Assembly (NCBI GenBank): GCA_030374805.1
Contig: JARGSG010000012.1
Coordinates: 186,001 to 250,000, forward strand
DNA from: Gracilaria gracilis
Lineage: Eukaryota; Rhodophyta; Florideophyceae; Gracilariales; Gracilariaceae
DNA: 64,000 bases
Direction of reading: 5' to 3'
In this document: piece by piece, positions 20,509 to 32,042 of the stretch
How positions within the stretch are numbered: the first letter of the stretch is position 1
Layout of the letters: each line of letters begins with the position of its first letter
Made by a program: the position numbers and the translations under genes
The notes under the pieces: model-generated
Seen by the model: only the letters and a program-made list of their open reading frames with translations
What the model was told of the DNA's origin: nothing
The model's database searches: none

Positions 20509-22445
20509 TCACTCGAATGTTTGACAGTCTCCGGTTGGCGCATTGTATTTTAAGTCCTGTCGTAGGTGGAGTACGATGGTGAGTTCTTTGCGTATCGTAC
20601 GATAGCGGTCGCTGTAAATTTGTTTCGTGACCATGTCCCCCAGCATTTCTGTCGTTGGGATTCGACTCAGTCTGATGGTGCCTTCAGCCACATGGTAATG
20701 CAGATAGTGGTGACGTAGGTCGATGTACATTCTGCGTTTCGTTGGCACTTAACTTTCTACTATTAGCACAGCCCTACGGTTGTCAATATATTGAGAAGTG
20801 GCATGTTACTGCTTTATTTGTTCGGATTCTAACAGTTTTTGTAACCATTTTGAGTGTTGCGTTGCGTGCGTCGCTGATACGTATTCTCCTCAGTTGGGGA
20901 TTGTGCTACCACAGTTTACATCTTAGGTGACCATGTTATAAGATTCGTATTAAACGGATGGATAGCTCCAGTCATAGATTTGAGATTGCGTGCGTTGGCG
21001 AAGCCTCCATCGCTGTACGTGGAGAGCGAGGGTGATTCTTCTGTGACTGTTGGCTTGTACAGTAGTCTATGTGTTGCCGTGCCGCGAAGGTAACGAAAAA
21101 TGGTCTTCAGGGCTTGTCGGTGGTGCTTTTTTGTGTGGCCATGTGCTGCGCCAATCGATTGGTAGTTAATGTGAGATCCGGGCGCGTGCTGTCTGTAATA
21201 TATCGTATCTCTCCATAGATTTGGCCATATCTTGCGGCTTCTTCCGCTGATAGTTTTGGGCTGTCTGGAGTTTGGTCTATATGCGTGAGGCTGTTATATG
21301 GTATTGTAGCTGGGTTACTGTGGTTCATTCCGGTTTACTTGAGCAGGGTTACTATCGTGTCAGGTTGAGAGACAAGGACAGAGCTGTCCTTTCTATCGTT
21401 TATTGTCCAGTTCAGAAATCTTGTTGGGAGTCCGAGTTGTTTGATCTTGTATTTGGACAAGAGATATTCGTATAGTTTGTCGATGTGTTTGCGTGTCGAT
21501 TCGAGAACTAAGAAGCCATCAATTGTTGTGCTGACGAGTGTGAATGTGTTGTCATTTTCTAATTTCGTGGAGAGGCAGGGGTCGTGCTCTCATGCTTGGC
21601 AGCTCATTTGGGTAAGTTTGGTTTTGAGGCCGTGGTTGTAATAATAGGCTGCTGTTGGGGAGCCGTATAGATTACCATGAAGAAGGCCGTATCGACTGTT
21701 TTGTTTGTAACTACCTTCAAAGCGTGGCATTTGCAAGACATACACGGGTTTGTCATGCTGGTACTTCTCATGATGGTACGCCAATTTTATGTCCATGTGT
21801 TCTAGCGGAAGTTGCAGGCTAGCGTGGAGGGCTATGAGTATTCGTTGTGTGCTGTGGTCAGCTGTATAAGTTGTTGTATGGCGCGGGTCGTAGTGGAGGC
21901 CGGATTTCATTAGATCGCCGCGCAGGTTGCATCTGGCTTTTCTTTGTTGTACGGTTCCATTTTCTGTTCTTTTGTAGCTGTAGTGCATCATGAGTGGTAT
22001 GATGGACTCTGGTGGTGATGTGCTTTCGCTGGGCAGCCAGTGGATGTTGTCGTAGCCGTCAGAATTGTCCAGTTCTTCATCGTGAGCTTTCTGCCAGTCT
22101 TTGGCATCCGGGTAGGCTCTTGCTTGTGCAAGGTGTTTTGGTGGCGGTGTGTCTACGTTGATGTTGGCTGGCGTGGGTTGTTGATGGCGTGTTTGTGCTT
22201 TGAGAGCTGATGCGGTCTGTACAGTGGGGTCCATTTGTATGTGGTAAGGTTTGAAGTCTATGCTTCGGATGTGTTGGTACTGCATTGGTTTTAGGTTGAA
22301 GACGACTATGTGTGTGTGGGATGCGGGGTACATGTACCGTGCCGGGTCGGCTCGTGCTTTCATCTTCCTTTTGGGTGCATATATCGGTATGGTACCGAGT
22401 TGGCTGGATGTGTAGAGCCTTTGGGTGGGCGGCTTTTTTGCGTAC
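20509..22445 (-). pseudogene. Ty1/copia pol remnant D (RT and RNase H)
   Basis: On the minus strand, RT begins near 22111 with DAKDWQKAHDEELD, followed by KARCNLRGDLMKSGLHYD, LEHMDIKLAYHHEK and GLLHGNLYGSPTAAYYY, all positions typical of copia RT. In-frame TGA at 21592-21590, TAA near 21331 and TGA at 21109-21107 interrupt it. The YVDD box reads TIDG, so the catalytic pair is lost. The RT-RNase H connection GQIYGEIRYITDSTRPDL follows, and the end of RNase H (YIDLRHHYLHYHV, TTEMLGDMVTKQI) is in another phase at 20748-20509. The upstream gag and integrase are missing, replaced by LTR C. Confidence 0.8.
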
Positions 22446-23295
22446 TGTGAAGCAAAGCCGGTAATGGAAAGAAAGAACACAAACCGCGCCAGCGGCTACG
22501 CACACAAGGTGTTCAGCCTTGCTTCCTATTGTGGCAGAGCAGTGGCAGAACCCTCCGTTGAGGCCGACACGTGTCGGGCGTAACTCCGGGCGGCCTCTTC
22601 CTGACTTACAGACCGAGGTTGGCGGTGGAAATCGGGGTGCCGAAAGGATGGAATCCACTGGGTGTGGCGTATCCTGTAGCAAAATGGGCGAGATAAAAGG
22701 TATCAAAACAAGCCGCACTGCGGAGCACTGACTCGTGACTGCAGGGAATAATCCCGAGAAAAAAAGGACAAACCTGTACAACAGGGCGAAGTGTAACGAA
22801 GCCGTAAGACGGGAAAACAGAAAGAGTGTACGAAAGAATGATAAATAAAAGGTCGTAACGACGGATCGGTGCTTCTCAGTGACGAAGGTGGATAACTTGT
22901 CCGGATAAGCGGCGGTGTTTCCCAGGAATGGGGCGGAAGACCGTGCCCAAGCGGGACTCAAGCTAGAGCCAAAGCCTCATTGACGTTTACTTCCCGTACA
23001 GTGGCGGCCAGTGCTGCCACTTATATACGGCTGACAAATATCACTAAAATATCTAAGTACCCTGCACGCCGGCCAACACTACCCACGTGTACCTCCGTGG
23101 CACTCTTGCAACGGCGCATCCGGTAATCGGGCGCGAGCACACACGTGTTACGCTAATCCTACCCTTCATAGGCGGATCCCTAATCCGGGCCAAATAGGCA
23201 AATAGAGTTCATAATAGTAGGAAGTTCAGCCGAAAATAACAACAGATATGTGAGTGGCATCCCCCTCAGTCCCTGCCAAGGGCAATTGCTCTACA
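22446..23295 (-). repeat. LTR of gypsy C (diverged relative of LTR A)
   Basis: Read on the minus strand it shows the same AT run (TACTTAGATATTTTA), the same CACGTG boxes (ACACACGTGTTACG, CCCACGTGTACC) and a similar end (GGCTTTGCTTCA versus GGCGTTGCTCCA in A). With TG at the minus-strand start near 23295, just after the purine run GAGGAGGGGGAGA, the length is about 850 bp, as in A. The exact low end could be 22446 or 22448. Confidence 0.6.
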
Positions 23296-23349
23296 TCTCC
23301 CCCTCCTCAGGCTGAAACTTCCGCCTCGTTCGGCTTATCACTTCCCATC

Positions 23350-25423
23350 ATGGGCCTATATAATCCGGACTCCGGCGATGAGCCTGCCGACAACTCGGAC
23401 TCCAAAACTTGGCACTCGTACCATACTTTGCACCTTCGACCATCATCGACACAGCAATTCCTACCAACAACAACACCTCCGGTAACCCCGGTGCTCCCTC
23501 GGGTGGGACTGCGCGAATGACAGCTGCGGGACCGCGGTTCCGGTCGGTGCCCTTGCCTCAATCGTCGGGGGCTTCCGCTTCTGGCGCGATGTCCGTTGCG
23601 ACGGCAGCGACTCCTAATCCAGCTCCCATGTGGGATTGGTTCCATGCCAGCGTGCCGACAAATACGGAAGGATGGCCCAGTGTTGGGAGTCTCCACGTAC
23701 GCGACCTTCACCGCCATAGCGGCCTGTTTGCACAAGCCCCGTGGTTCAATGCCGAAGCCGTTCGGAATGAAGCGTTGATCAACTCTTACGCCGTTGACAG
23801 TTACCTCCCCAGAGAGCTTCCCGTTAGCGTCGTCCGCTAATGGGACTGGCTCGCCCGTATCACGTTCCATCCATAATGTCTCTGGTATACGAGAAGCGAG
23901 AGCCAGGGGTTCGCTCGCCGGGAGATTGCCTGCATTGGGCATGCGCAACATTTCCGGTCTCCGAACGAGCATACGGTGCCGTCCCATTACGGGTTCGACG
24001 TGGCCTACTACCATACGTTTGGCGAGGTTGAGTACGGAGATCGTCTTGCTGTTGCCTTCGACGAGATTGACCGCTATGCGGATGTCTTCCAGTCCCACCC
24101 GAATCTCATCCTGTGGGTTCGTCCGATTCTTCGGGCCGAGTTCCGGTACCTCGGCAAGTCGTCGCGGCGCGAGTTTTTCGAAGGCCTCCGTCACGATAGG
24201 AAGTGGCGATCCCGCTTCGGGATTTTGGTGCCGTACCAATGCCCGGAGGTTGAGCGAATCGCGGCGCATTCCCGTCAAGGAAGATACATTCCGCTGCCAT
24301 CGTTCTGGCCTGCGGTCGAGGTCCCTCGAGGGTGCCATGTGGAACTCCCCCCATGCCTGATATACGTCGGGTCGTACTACATGAAGAATCCGCCGCGCGG
24401 CCTTGGGAGCATCCTTGCCACCGAGTGGAATGTCCGTGTCGCGGCGTTCCTCCTCTTGGAGGCGAATGATCACTACCGGCTTTGGTTTTTGCCGAAGATG
24501 ATTCGCCGATCCATTTGGAATTTGGACCTCACCGATGTGCTCGGATCCGTCTGCAACACGCGGGAAGGAGTGTCCTTGGTGGAGGTCATCGACTGTGTCG
24601 AGTGGAACTCAGTGCCTGCAAGTCAGGTCGTCTAGGGTATCCGTCGGGCTACAGACCGGTCTTTCGGACGCGACGTCCACGCTGTCGACTTTGTATACTT
24701 CGACCCATGGAAATGGGTGATATTCACAGCCGCCGAGGCACGGGAGTGGCGTTACGTCGAGCGGAGTATCTCAGAGCGCCATCCTCACGGGTTCGTCTTC
24801 GTCGAAGACGAGGACGACGAGAGCCTTGATGAGGCAGGAAGCCCTATGAACCAGGGAGCAGACCAGCACATCGACGTGACCGACGTAACCGGAGATGACG
24901 GTGGATCCGCTGATGCGGTAGTGCAGGATACGCCCAACGCAGTTGGCGCGTGGCAGGCCTCCGCTTCTGCGGGCGGAGCCGGTTCGAGTACCGACCCCCA
25001 GGCGATCGTCATCCGCAATTTCCTTGGTGGCATGGGTATGCCCTTGTCTGACACGGTGACCTACTTGGCGCATTTACAAGGCCTTGCAAGTCAGTGGTTC
25101 GCCCAAGATCGTGGGTCCGGTTACGGACCGTCCGGCGTGTGATCGAACTCCGTAGATACCAATATCTCTTGGCCCTATCATTAAATGTTTCCGGTTGCCA
25201 CCTGCTCTTAGCAAATTCTCTTCACCCCTCCCCCCTCTTTAAGCGGGAGCACGCCGCGAGGGGCGGCTGCTCCTTACCTAATGGAGGTATTCCACTTGAA
25301 GCGGCAAATTCCAGTTCTTCGACTTCCTCTTCTCAGGCTTCTTCTTCGTCTTTTTCTTCCGTTTCACTGTATAGTGGCTTGTCCGCCGAAGCGGCAAGTT
25401 TTCCGCGTGAGCGGGGTAGCTAG
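23350..25423 (+). pseudogene. Antisense ORF of gypsy C, unknown protein
   Basis: Plus-strand frame opposite to pol of element C, beginning just inside the LTR. An ATG at 23350 starts GLYNPDSGDEPADN. The main phase runs from about 23409 to TGA at 25140-25142, broken by TAA 23838-23840, TAA near 23874 and TAG 24633-24635. Sequence between the stops is coherent: MWDWFHASVPTNTEGWP, SHYGFDVAYYHTFGEVEYGD, CHVELPPCLIYVGSYY, FLLLEANDHYRLWFLPKM, VDFVYFDPWKWVIFTAAEA, then an acidic segment (VFVEDEDDESLDEAG). A Ser-rich tail in another phase ends at 25423. I recognise no domain. The overlapping minus-strand frame is compositionally odd and appears to be a shadow. Confidence 0.55.
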
Positions 25424-25431
25424 TGTGTGCG

Positions 25432-25660
25432 CTAAGCCACTTGGGTTTTGTCGAGCGTGTCCGGTGTCGGCGTGCCGATCCTCCGGTGGTATTGAAGTAC
25501 CTTTGAGCGAGGCAGTTGCTCGATAGGTTCGTGTGTGTCCTCTGAAGAGGGGTAGCCGTACCAAAGGACTTGGTATACCAGCTCTCCAGCAGAGTCTCGG
25601 CCGTGCTTCACTATACGGTCCACTACGAACTCGGGTTCGTAGACACTCCGCTCTGGCGGC
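25432..25660 (-). pseudogene. Chromodomain end of gypsy C pol
   Basis: The last ~66 codons read EFVVDRIVKHG, VYQVLWYGYPSSED, HEPIEQLPRSKVLQYHRR, clearly homologous to the chromodomain of element A. It is the only pol part left. Upstream sequence stops matching near 25660, so element C is truncated there and the 5' LTR, gag and most of pol are absent. Confidence 0.8.
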
Positions 25661-26190
25661 TTGAACAGTGAGTTCTCATCCCTGGCGGTCGAACGGTTCT
25701 CAGTTGAGGGGCGGATTGCTCTTCCACTGTCGTGGCTCCAAAATGTGTCCAGACGATGAGACTGGGTCGGCAAAATGTTCGAAAAGAGTTCTTTTGGAAA
25801 GATTGACGCAAGGCGGTGTGCAGCCGTTGGACGCCACGTCCGGTGCGATTTCCGATTTTCAGAGGTATTTGGCTGTAGGAAAAGGAAAGGCTCTGAGCAT
25901 CTGCGGACTGGATACGGCTGCCAACGTTCAACAGAGCGATAGTAACGTACTGAGAAGATCGTGGGAGGTGAGGAAAGCCAGAACAATGTCGATTTGCAAT
26001 ATTGCAACGGTTGCGGCTCCAGCAAGGAATCGGATGATTCGGGATTACTTCGGAGATTACAAGAATGACTACAAGAAAATGGATACTGAAGGAAAGACGG
26101 AAATGGACAAGAAGAGAACAGCAAAGAGGTTAAAGAAAAACAGGAAAAGACTAAAGTTGGGGCAGTGCCAAAGAGCCGGACACACAGCAT
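25661..26190. other. No gene recognised; breakpoint between gypsy C and GC-rich repeats
   Basis: The plus strand has a moderately long frame ending in a Lys/Arg-rich tail (about 26060-26190), but no motif was recognised and the opposite strand is equally open. It may be a piece of another decayed element. Confidence 0.35.
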
Positions 26191-27120
26191 AACGGCGGTG
26201 TGGCTGGCAGCCGCGGAGGGTGGCGTACTGGGGGCAGAGCAGCAGGGTGGCGCGGTATGCAGTGGCACAGTGGGCAGTGGCGCGAAACGACTCGACTATT
26301 AATCTGTTGCGGCACAGGCCGCGGGGCGAAGCTGAGATACAGACGGCTGCGGGGTGCTGGTAGCACGGTAGCATGGGGCTGCAGGGGGCTGCCGTGGCGC
26401 CCCTGGCAGCAAAACGGCGGGCACCGCCGTGGAGCGGCGCCCTGCGTTTGTGGCGGAAGAGCGGCTCGACAGGCAGTGGCGTCGTGGCAATTGGCACCAC
26501 GTGGAAGCCGCGCTGGGCCGCCAGCGTGACGCGCTGCAAGTGCGGCGGCCCAGCTGTGCGACAGAAAGCTGCATGGCGGGCAGCGGCGTGGCACGACTCG
26601 ACTTTTTGTCTGCTGCCGCAAAGCTTGTCGTGTGGGGCTTTCCTGCAGCTGGCTGGGGCGTTCTGGCAGCATTATGGCACCAGCGTGCAGCTGAGAACCG
26701 TTCCACGGCCTGTCGCAAAAGTATAAGCTGCGCCCGTGTCCGAACGAAATTCGCCGCCAGTGACGGAACGACGTTTCAACATGCAGAGGCGTACGGGACG
26801 TTTGCGCGTCGTGGCCGGCTGGCGACATGCAGAAGCCTCGCTGCAGGGCAGCGTGGTGCGACGCCGGCGTGGGCGAGGGCAGGAGGCGGTGCGCTTTTAT
26901 GGCGGTGGTGCGGTATGGAGCGCTGCTATGGCGGTTGTGCGGAGCGTTGGATTGCAACAATGGCGGCAGTGCAGGCGCCAGCGCGGATGGAACGCTGCAG
27001 GAGGGCAACGCGAAAAAACTCGATTGGTTTTCTGAGGCGGCAAAGGTCGTGTATTGGCGATTAGTGGAATTGTGCTGTAGCCGGTTGTGTCTTCTCAGGG
27101 ACGCCAACGGCTGAGCGGGC
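26191..27120. repeat. GC-rich degenerate repeat tract
   Basis: About 65% GC with recurring words (GGCGGGCA, GCAGTGGC, GGCTGCAG). A phrase like CGACTCGACT followed by a TCTG(C/T)TG(C)GGCA block occurs near 26286 and 26588, and in decayed form near 27014, so long units of about 300-420 bp are present. Frames on both strands are open only because the tract is stop-poor. No protein is proposed. Confidence 0.6.
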
Positions 27121-27586
27121 GCGGATCAGGCGTGCAGAATGTGCAGGAAGGGCGGCAAAGATGAGTGTGACGGCGGGGAGTTGAGCGGCGGTGGTATGAC
27201 GGGCGTGTCGTACAGCCTAGAGTCGCATATGAATGTGGCATTGATTGAAGAATTGAGAGCTTCATCAAAGGAAATCATTTCAACCACTGTACGTCGCCCC
27301 CAGGCGGGCAGGCGGGCGAGCAAACACGCCATGTGCCGTTTGTACAGGAAGGCAAAGACATTTGCAAAGACGACGGCAGTCGCAAGAACAAGTTTCCGTT
27401 TTTAGGCGCCTTCTCTCAGCCCCGTTGTATGCGCAGCAACGCTGCCACCAGGGGCGTCCTTGCGTGCATTGGGAACGCGCAGGTGGGAGAGGGCGCACAC
27501 GCGCCTGTCGTTTCTGTCGCCATGGCCTTCTCGTATGGCAGGTGTTTCAGAGCTATTTGACCCTCCGAGTCAGGCTCTTGAACTGT
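27121..27586. other. No gene recognised
   Basis: Short frames on both strands, without recognisable motifs. The tract separates the GC-rich repeats from the inverted-repeat element. Confidence 0.35.
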
Positions 27587-28555
27587 GTGACTCCTTACGG
27601 AGTCACGCACTGACAAGGGTTCTCGGTTGCTCGAAAGCTATTTGATGAGGCCTAAACAAAAACGCAGCCAAATTTTTTGTAGCAGTTTCTAGCGAAGCGA
27701 AGCTCTTCTTATGACAGGTAATGACTGACTGACTGCCCCTTTCACTGAGCAGTGTAGTCTTTGTAGAAAACCCTTGTAAAAAATCATATTTCGCCCAAAA
27801 CATGTTACACGTGTAACCAAAATATGTTGCACGTGTAAACATATGTGTGCAGATCACAATTTGATCATCACTTAGAGAAATGAATCTTGGTATAAACCTT
27901 TTTGACGTTGAATAAACTGTTTTTCGAACACCACGCTACCGAATTGATCCCTTACACTCCTCTGTATTCAACTAACAAATGTAGGTTGTTTCTTTACTTG
28001 CATGATTTGGTTAATACTATTAAGGCAAAGATTGCAGAAAACTACGAGAGAGGTGGAGTTGATGTGTCTTTTGTTTTCATAAAGTTGCCGCCACTTGCCA
28101 CCCTCTTGATCAAAAACAAAAAAAACCTATAAATACGCTATCTGAGTCACGAATGTGCCGTTTTTGGGCACTATCCTTTATTTTCATTTATGAATGCCAT
28201 CATGGTACTTTGGTTACAACCATGTGACTGAAATGACTGACTGGCTTAAAAATGTCATGACTACTGACTTGCGGGTTCGGGATCCCCGCAGCCACCAATA
28301 CGGCCCTAGGTTTCATTGCTGAACTTCGGGCTGTAAAGACCATGCAATTGCCTCCAGAACCAAGCAATCGTTTTAGCAAAAACAACATGTCTCGAAGAAG
28401 TTTTCCATTCTTCCATACATTACGTGCCATAGGAACCGCGGATTTTGACTAAGGCCTGCTAAAAAAATGCAACAGTGGCTTTTTCATAGGTTGTACTACA
28501 GTAGTTTGCAATCAACCGAGAACCTTCCTGAGTGAGTGACTACGTAAGAAGTCAC
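27587..28555. mobile_element. Non-autonomous element with ~43-bp terminal inverted repeats
   Basis: The left arm 27587-27629 (GTGACTCCTTACGGAGTCAC... ending GGTTCTCGGTTG) matches the reverse complement of the right arm 28513-28555 with about 8 differences. Each arm starts with its own short palindrome (GTGACT...AGTCAC). The 970-bp interior has no transposase; one short plus-strand frame at 27902-28132 is unrecognised. Structure fits a MITE-like or deleted DNA transposon. No clear target duplication was seen. Confidence 0.6.
27804..27842. promoter_or_regulatory. Pair of CACGTG palindromes
   Basis: GTTACACGTGTAAC at 27804-27817 is a perfect 14-bp palindrome. ATGTTGCACGTGTAAACAT at 27824-27842 is a near palindrome around the same CACGTG core. 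Such G-boxes are bound by bHLH or bZIP factors in plants and algae. Here they lie inside the inverted-repeat element. Confidence 0.6.
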
Positions 28556-29194
28556 AAACTTTGGAAGACTGACAAGAACTATTAGGTAGTTTTGATAGCC
28601 GCCGTCATTTTTTGCTTTTTGCATGCACGTAGTCCAGCGCGCACAAGAGCTGCACCGTGCGCTACTGGCGCGCCGCACACTTTCCACCCGTCTTTTTCTG
28701 AACTGCGCCGCTTCCAGCTACTTCGAATAAAAGCCGCTGTGAGCTTCGCGCGCAGCGCGCTACGCGCTCCTAGCCAGCATATGCTACGGTAACCGACTGC
28801 AGCGAGGGATTTGTATTCCGGCGCGTACCTGCCACAAGTTTAAGGCAGCGGCGCTGATGCCACCGCACTACGCTCGGAAGCACCGCTCCGCGCGAAGTCC
28901 CCAGCCGCTGCTTGTTTGTTCTCCGGCGTGCCAGCGTTCATCTCTACCAACAACCACAACTTTCTTCAGTGCTCCTGAGTGCCAGAGTGAGGCCTCGCTG
29001 CTTTCAACCACTGCATGTGCGTGTTCTGCTAGCTCGCGATATCCGCGTGCCCCTAGCCGTCCCTAACCTCTGCCTTTTTGCTCTGCCTGCGGCCCACGGC
29101 CCCCCCACCAACAATCACTGCCCTCCCCGGCTGCTTCTGTGTGTAGTACACTCACGCGAGTGAGAATTAGCAATGCCCAATATATAGTGATACT
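28556..29194. other. No gene recognised
   Basis: GC-rich, with a self-complementary GCGCGCAGCGCGCTACGCGC stretch near 28746-28765. No protein motif, LTR or repeat was identified before the gypsy F remnant. Confidence 0.35.
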
Positions 29195-29281
29195 ATGCGC
29201 AGCACCCAAACAGGGACGAAGGAGCGTGCAGCGACGATAACAGCGAGGCATCATACAGGCGTGCAGAACCGGTAGTATCTA

Positions 29282-30330
29282 TCTCTATCGAAGGCATACC
29301 TCAAGCAGTCAGCTTGTCAGCTGACGCCAAACAGCTCACACCCGACCCCGTTCCCAAGAAGCCGGACGAAGCTCTCGAAAGATCACGAAGTGCTGCGGAT
29401 ATATCTCAAGAGGTGGATGAAGCTTTGCAGCGCAATCATGATATTCTGTTATCAGCTAGGTGCACCCATCCGTTGGCTGTACTGAGAGTCAGGCCTTCAA
29501 CCACTTCTCTTATCTGGAGCCGTGTCAACTTAGTCTCACGCCGAGACGAAGATCGTGTCAACGCTGAGATAAGTCGATGGCTTTCAGCCAAAGTCATCGA
29601 ACCCGCTGCTGCAGACTGCCCAAACTCGTTTCCGATTCTGAGCGTACCGAAGAAAGATGGACAAGGCAACCTTGTTGGTGGGCGCCCATGCGTGGATTTA
29701 CATCGCCTCAATTCGCTCCTGCTAGACTCAGAATACCCTCTGCCTCGCGTACCAAACATACTGGACGCCGTCGGCTCTGTATCCGGACTCAACGCGGTGT
29801 TCACTACACTAGACATCAGATATGAGTATTTCTGATTTCCCATCCCTGAGGAAGACAGGAACCGGATCGCTTTCCACTGCAGGGGCACGCACTATCGCAT
29901 GCTCGCCGCACCGTTTGGAATTAAGACTATGTCGGCCAAGTTCCAACAGTTAATGGACAAAATCCTTGGCGACGTCCCGTACGTTGCAGTCTACATCGCT
30001 GATATTATCATCTTTTCAGACAACATGATCGAGCACGCAGAGCATGTGCGGGACGTCATAGAGAGGCTCGCCAAGTGGAAGATACCCATCAGAGTTAACA
30101 AATGTCGTTTTGGCCCAAAAGAAGTGACTCTGCTCGGCTTCGTCGTGACTGGCGAGGGCATTTGCAAGGATCCATCGAAGGTGGACGCAATCGCAAACTG
30201 GGAAAGACCTCAAAATACTAAGCAGCTGTTGAGCTTCTTAGGAGCCGCTAATTACTACCGACAGTTCATTCCAAAGTTTTATAATGTGTCAAAGCCACTG
30301 GATCTGGCTCGAAATGGAAAGGGCCCCTGA
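29282..30330 (+). pseudogene. Reverse transcriptase of gypsy F
   Basis: One phase: AKVIEPAAADCPNSFPIL, CVDLHRLNSLLLDSEYPLP, FTTLDIRYEYF, then in-frame TGA at 29833-29835 and FPIPEEDRNRIAFHC, APFGIKTMSAKFQQLM and YVAVYIADIIIFSD, where the usual YxDD box reads YIAD (first Asp lost). LGFVVTGEGI and LSFLGAANYYRQFIPKF follow. It ends with a shift near 30322. The polymerase cannot be active as it stands. Confidence 0.85.
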
Positions 30331-30333
30331 AGT

Positions 30334-30797
30334 GAACCGAGGAGAAGAAACGTTCATTCGATGCTATTCGATCAAATATGACCGAGAACTTGACCCTAGC
30401 GTACCCTGCAGATGACAAGGAGTACATGGTCGGCACAGATGCATCCAATTATGGACTTGGCGCATGGATAGGACAGCGTCAAGCCAATGGCGAAGTGCGG
30501 TTTATTGCTTTTGCGTCGCCATCGTTATCACCCTCGGAACGGAATTATGGAGCGACGAAAAAGGAATTACTGGCCATAGTCTGGGCTCTTGAGAAGTTTA
30601 GGTGCTACCTAATTGGACGACAGTTGGTGCTTTACACTGACCATCGAGCACTAACGTTTCTCCACACCCAACGCGACATTAACCCTATGACGGCTAGATG
30701 GTTTGACCGCATCATCCAGTACAATTTCCGGATCGTACACTTTCCAGGGCCCCATAATTACCTCGCCGACGCACTCAGTAGGAAATGCCAAGCGTGA
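30334..30797 (+). pseudogene. RNase H of gypsy F
   Basis: Reads TEEKKRSFDAIRSNM, GTDASNYGLGAW, GATKKELLAIVWALEKFRC, YTDHRALTFLHTQ and NYLADALSRK. All RNase H carboxylates are visible. It directly follows a TGA at a position where relatives have Trp. Confidence 0.85.
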
Positions 30798-30875
30798 CGC
30801 TGGCTAGTCTTACTGTATCCCAACTTGTCCGGGATAAGAAGGGCCCTTCATCTGAAGAGGAACGATAAACGCTCG

Positions 30876-31990
30876 TGAAGGGAGCACATGAGTTTGGGCA
30901 TTTCGGGGAGCTGGAACTCTTCAACAAGCTCTGGCACAACGGTTATTGGTGAAACGGAATCAGAGCAAATATCAAGAAGGAAACTAGCTCGTGCCTTCCC
31001 TGCATGCGATACAACATTCAAAAGAGAGGGTTTCATCCTCTCAATTCCATCATTGCAGAATCTCCATGGCATCACGTTGCTGTAGACCTGATCACGTTCC
31101 TACCCGAATCAGATAACGGTCAAAATACGCTGTTGAACATCGTCTGTATGATGACTAGGTTTGCCATCCTACGTCCCCTCGAAAGCAATAAAATGGTGCG
31201 AGTAGCTCGCGCATTGTGGGAGGTGATGTCCGTGTTCGGCACTCCGAAGATCATCCAGTCGAACAATGGTTCGGAATTTGTCAACGAACTCATCACAGAG
31301 CTTACCAATTTGAACGGTATCAACCATCGCACCATTTCGCCATTTAATCCTCGAGCGAATGGTGCAGTCGAACGGGTAAACGGGATCGCGGAAACAATGC
31401 TTCTGAAGCAACTGGATGGTGCAACACACAGATGGGAAGAGTATGCGCCATTCGTACAGCTAGTATATAGTTGTAAGGTTGCTGCTCTTACTGGCTCTAC
31501 CCCTTTTTCTCTCATATTTGGTCGCAAGATGAACGGGTTCTCGAAGTTTAGAACAACCGCCACATCCTCACCTCTCAGTCTGGAACTATGGAAATCACAC
31601 CAGAATAAAGTAGCTCAAATGGTTTTCCCATCTGTGACTGAGAGGGTGAAGGAGATCAAGGAAAAGGACGTGAGGTACTTTGCAGCTGGTCGATGAATGC
31701 TCAAAACGGACGCCTTTCCGCCAGGAGCATTGGTGATGATGAAAGACGTGACCAAGGACTCAAAGTGGGATGCAAGATTTGAAAGGCCGTTTACAGTAGT
31801 ACGCAAGAATCGTGGAGACGCTTACGTTTTGCGCGATGAATTGGGCAATCTGAAACGTGCAGTACCTTCTGATCATTTGAAATTGGTTGTGCGCAAGGGA
31901 GACAGCGCAGCCTATGATGATCCAATTTATGAAGTTAAGAAGATTTTAAAACATAGAACAGCTACAAATGGAAAGTTGGGCTCACAAGCT
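30876..31990 (+). pseudogene. Integrase of gypsy F
   Basis: An HHCC zinc region (HEFGHFGELELF, then CLPCMR) is interrupted by an in-frame TGA at 30950-30952. The catalytic core has AVDLITFLPESDNG and, instead of SDNG, SNNGSEF near 31258-31272, so the second catalytic Asp is Asn. NGAVERVNG keeps the Glu. The frame is stopped by TGA at 31694-31696 and resumes with the C-terminal barrel (PPGALVMMKD, RPFTVVRKNRGDAYVL) ending at YEVKKILKHR, where a chromodomain would begin. Confidence 0.85.
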
Positions 31991-32042
31991 TCGACATCGT
32001 TCTGCTACATTTCACATCGACATCATTCTGCTACATTTCACA
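31991..32042. repeat. 26-bp tandem duplication
   Basis: TCGACATCGTTCTGCTACAT plus TTCACA at 31991-32016 is repeated at 32017-32042 with one change. It marks the degraded right edge of element F. Confidence 0.75.

Larger units (their letters stand above)
29195..31990 (+). mobile_element. Ty3/gypsy remnant F (pol only)
   Basis: A different gypsy lineage from A and B. RT, RNase H and integrase are present in order, without recognisable gag, protease, chromodomain or LTRs. Immediately upstream, 29195-29275 matches the 128-bp tandem repeat at 33.1-33.35 kb. The right end breaks down near 31980 into a short tandem repeat. Stops and shifts occur throughout. Confidence 0.8.

Noticed and set aside
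22077..22961. 294-codon minus-strand frame
   Set aside because: It runs from LTR C into copia D in a phase that matches neither; it is a chance fusion frame.
23307..24473. 388-codon minus-strand frame in gypsy C
   Set aside because: It overlaps the plus-strand frame that continues in one phase for 1.7 kb through three stops with coherent protein-like segments. The minus frame is Arg/Pro-rich without motifs and stops where the plus gene goes on.
26151..27107. 318-codon minus-strand frame in the GC-rich tract
   Set aside because: The tract is stop-poor on both strands because of composition and internal repeats; the product is low complexity.
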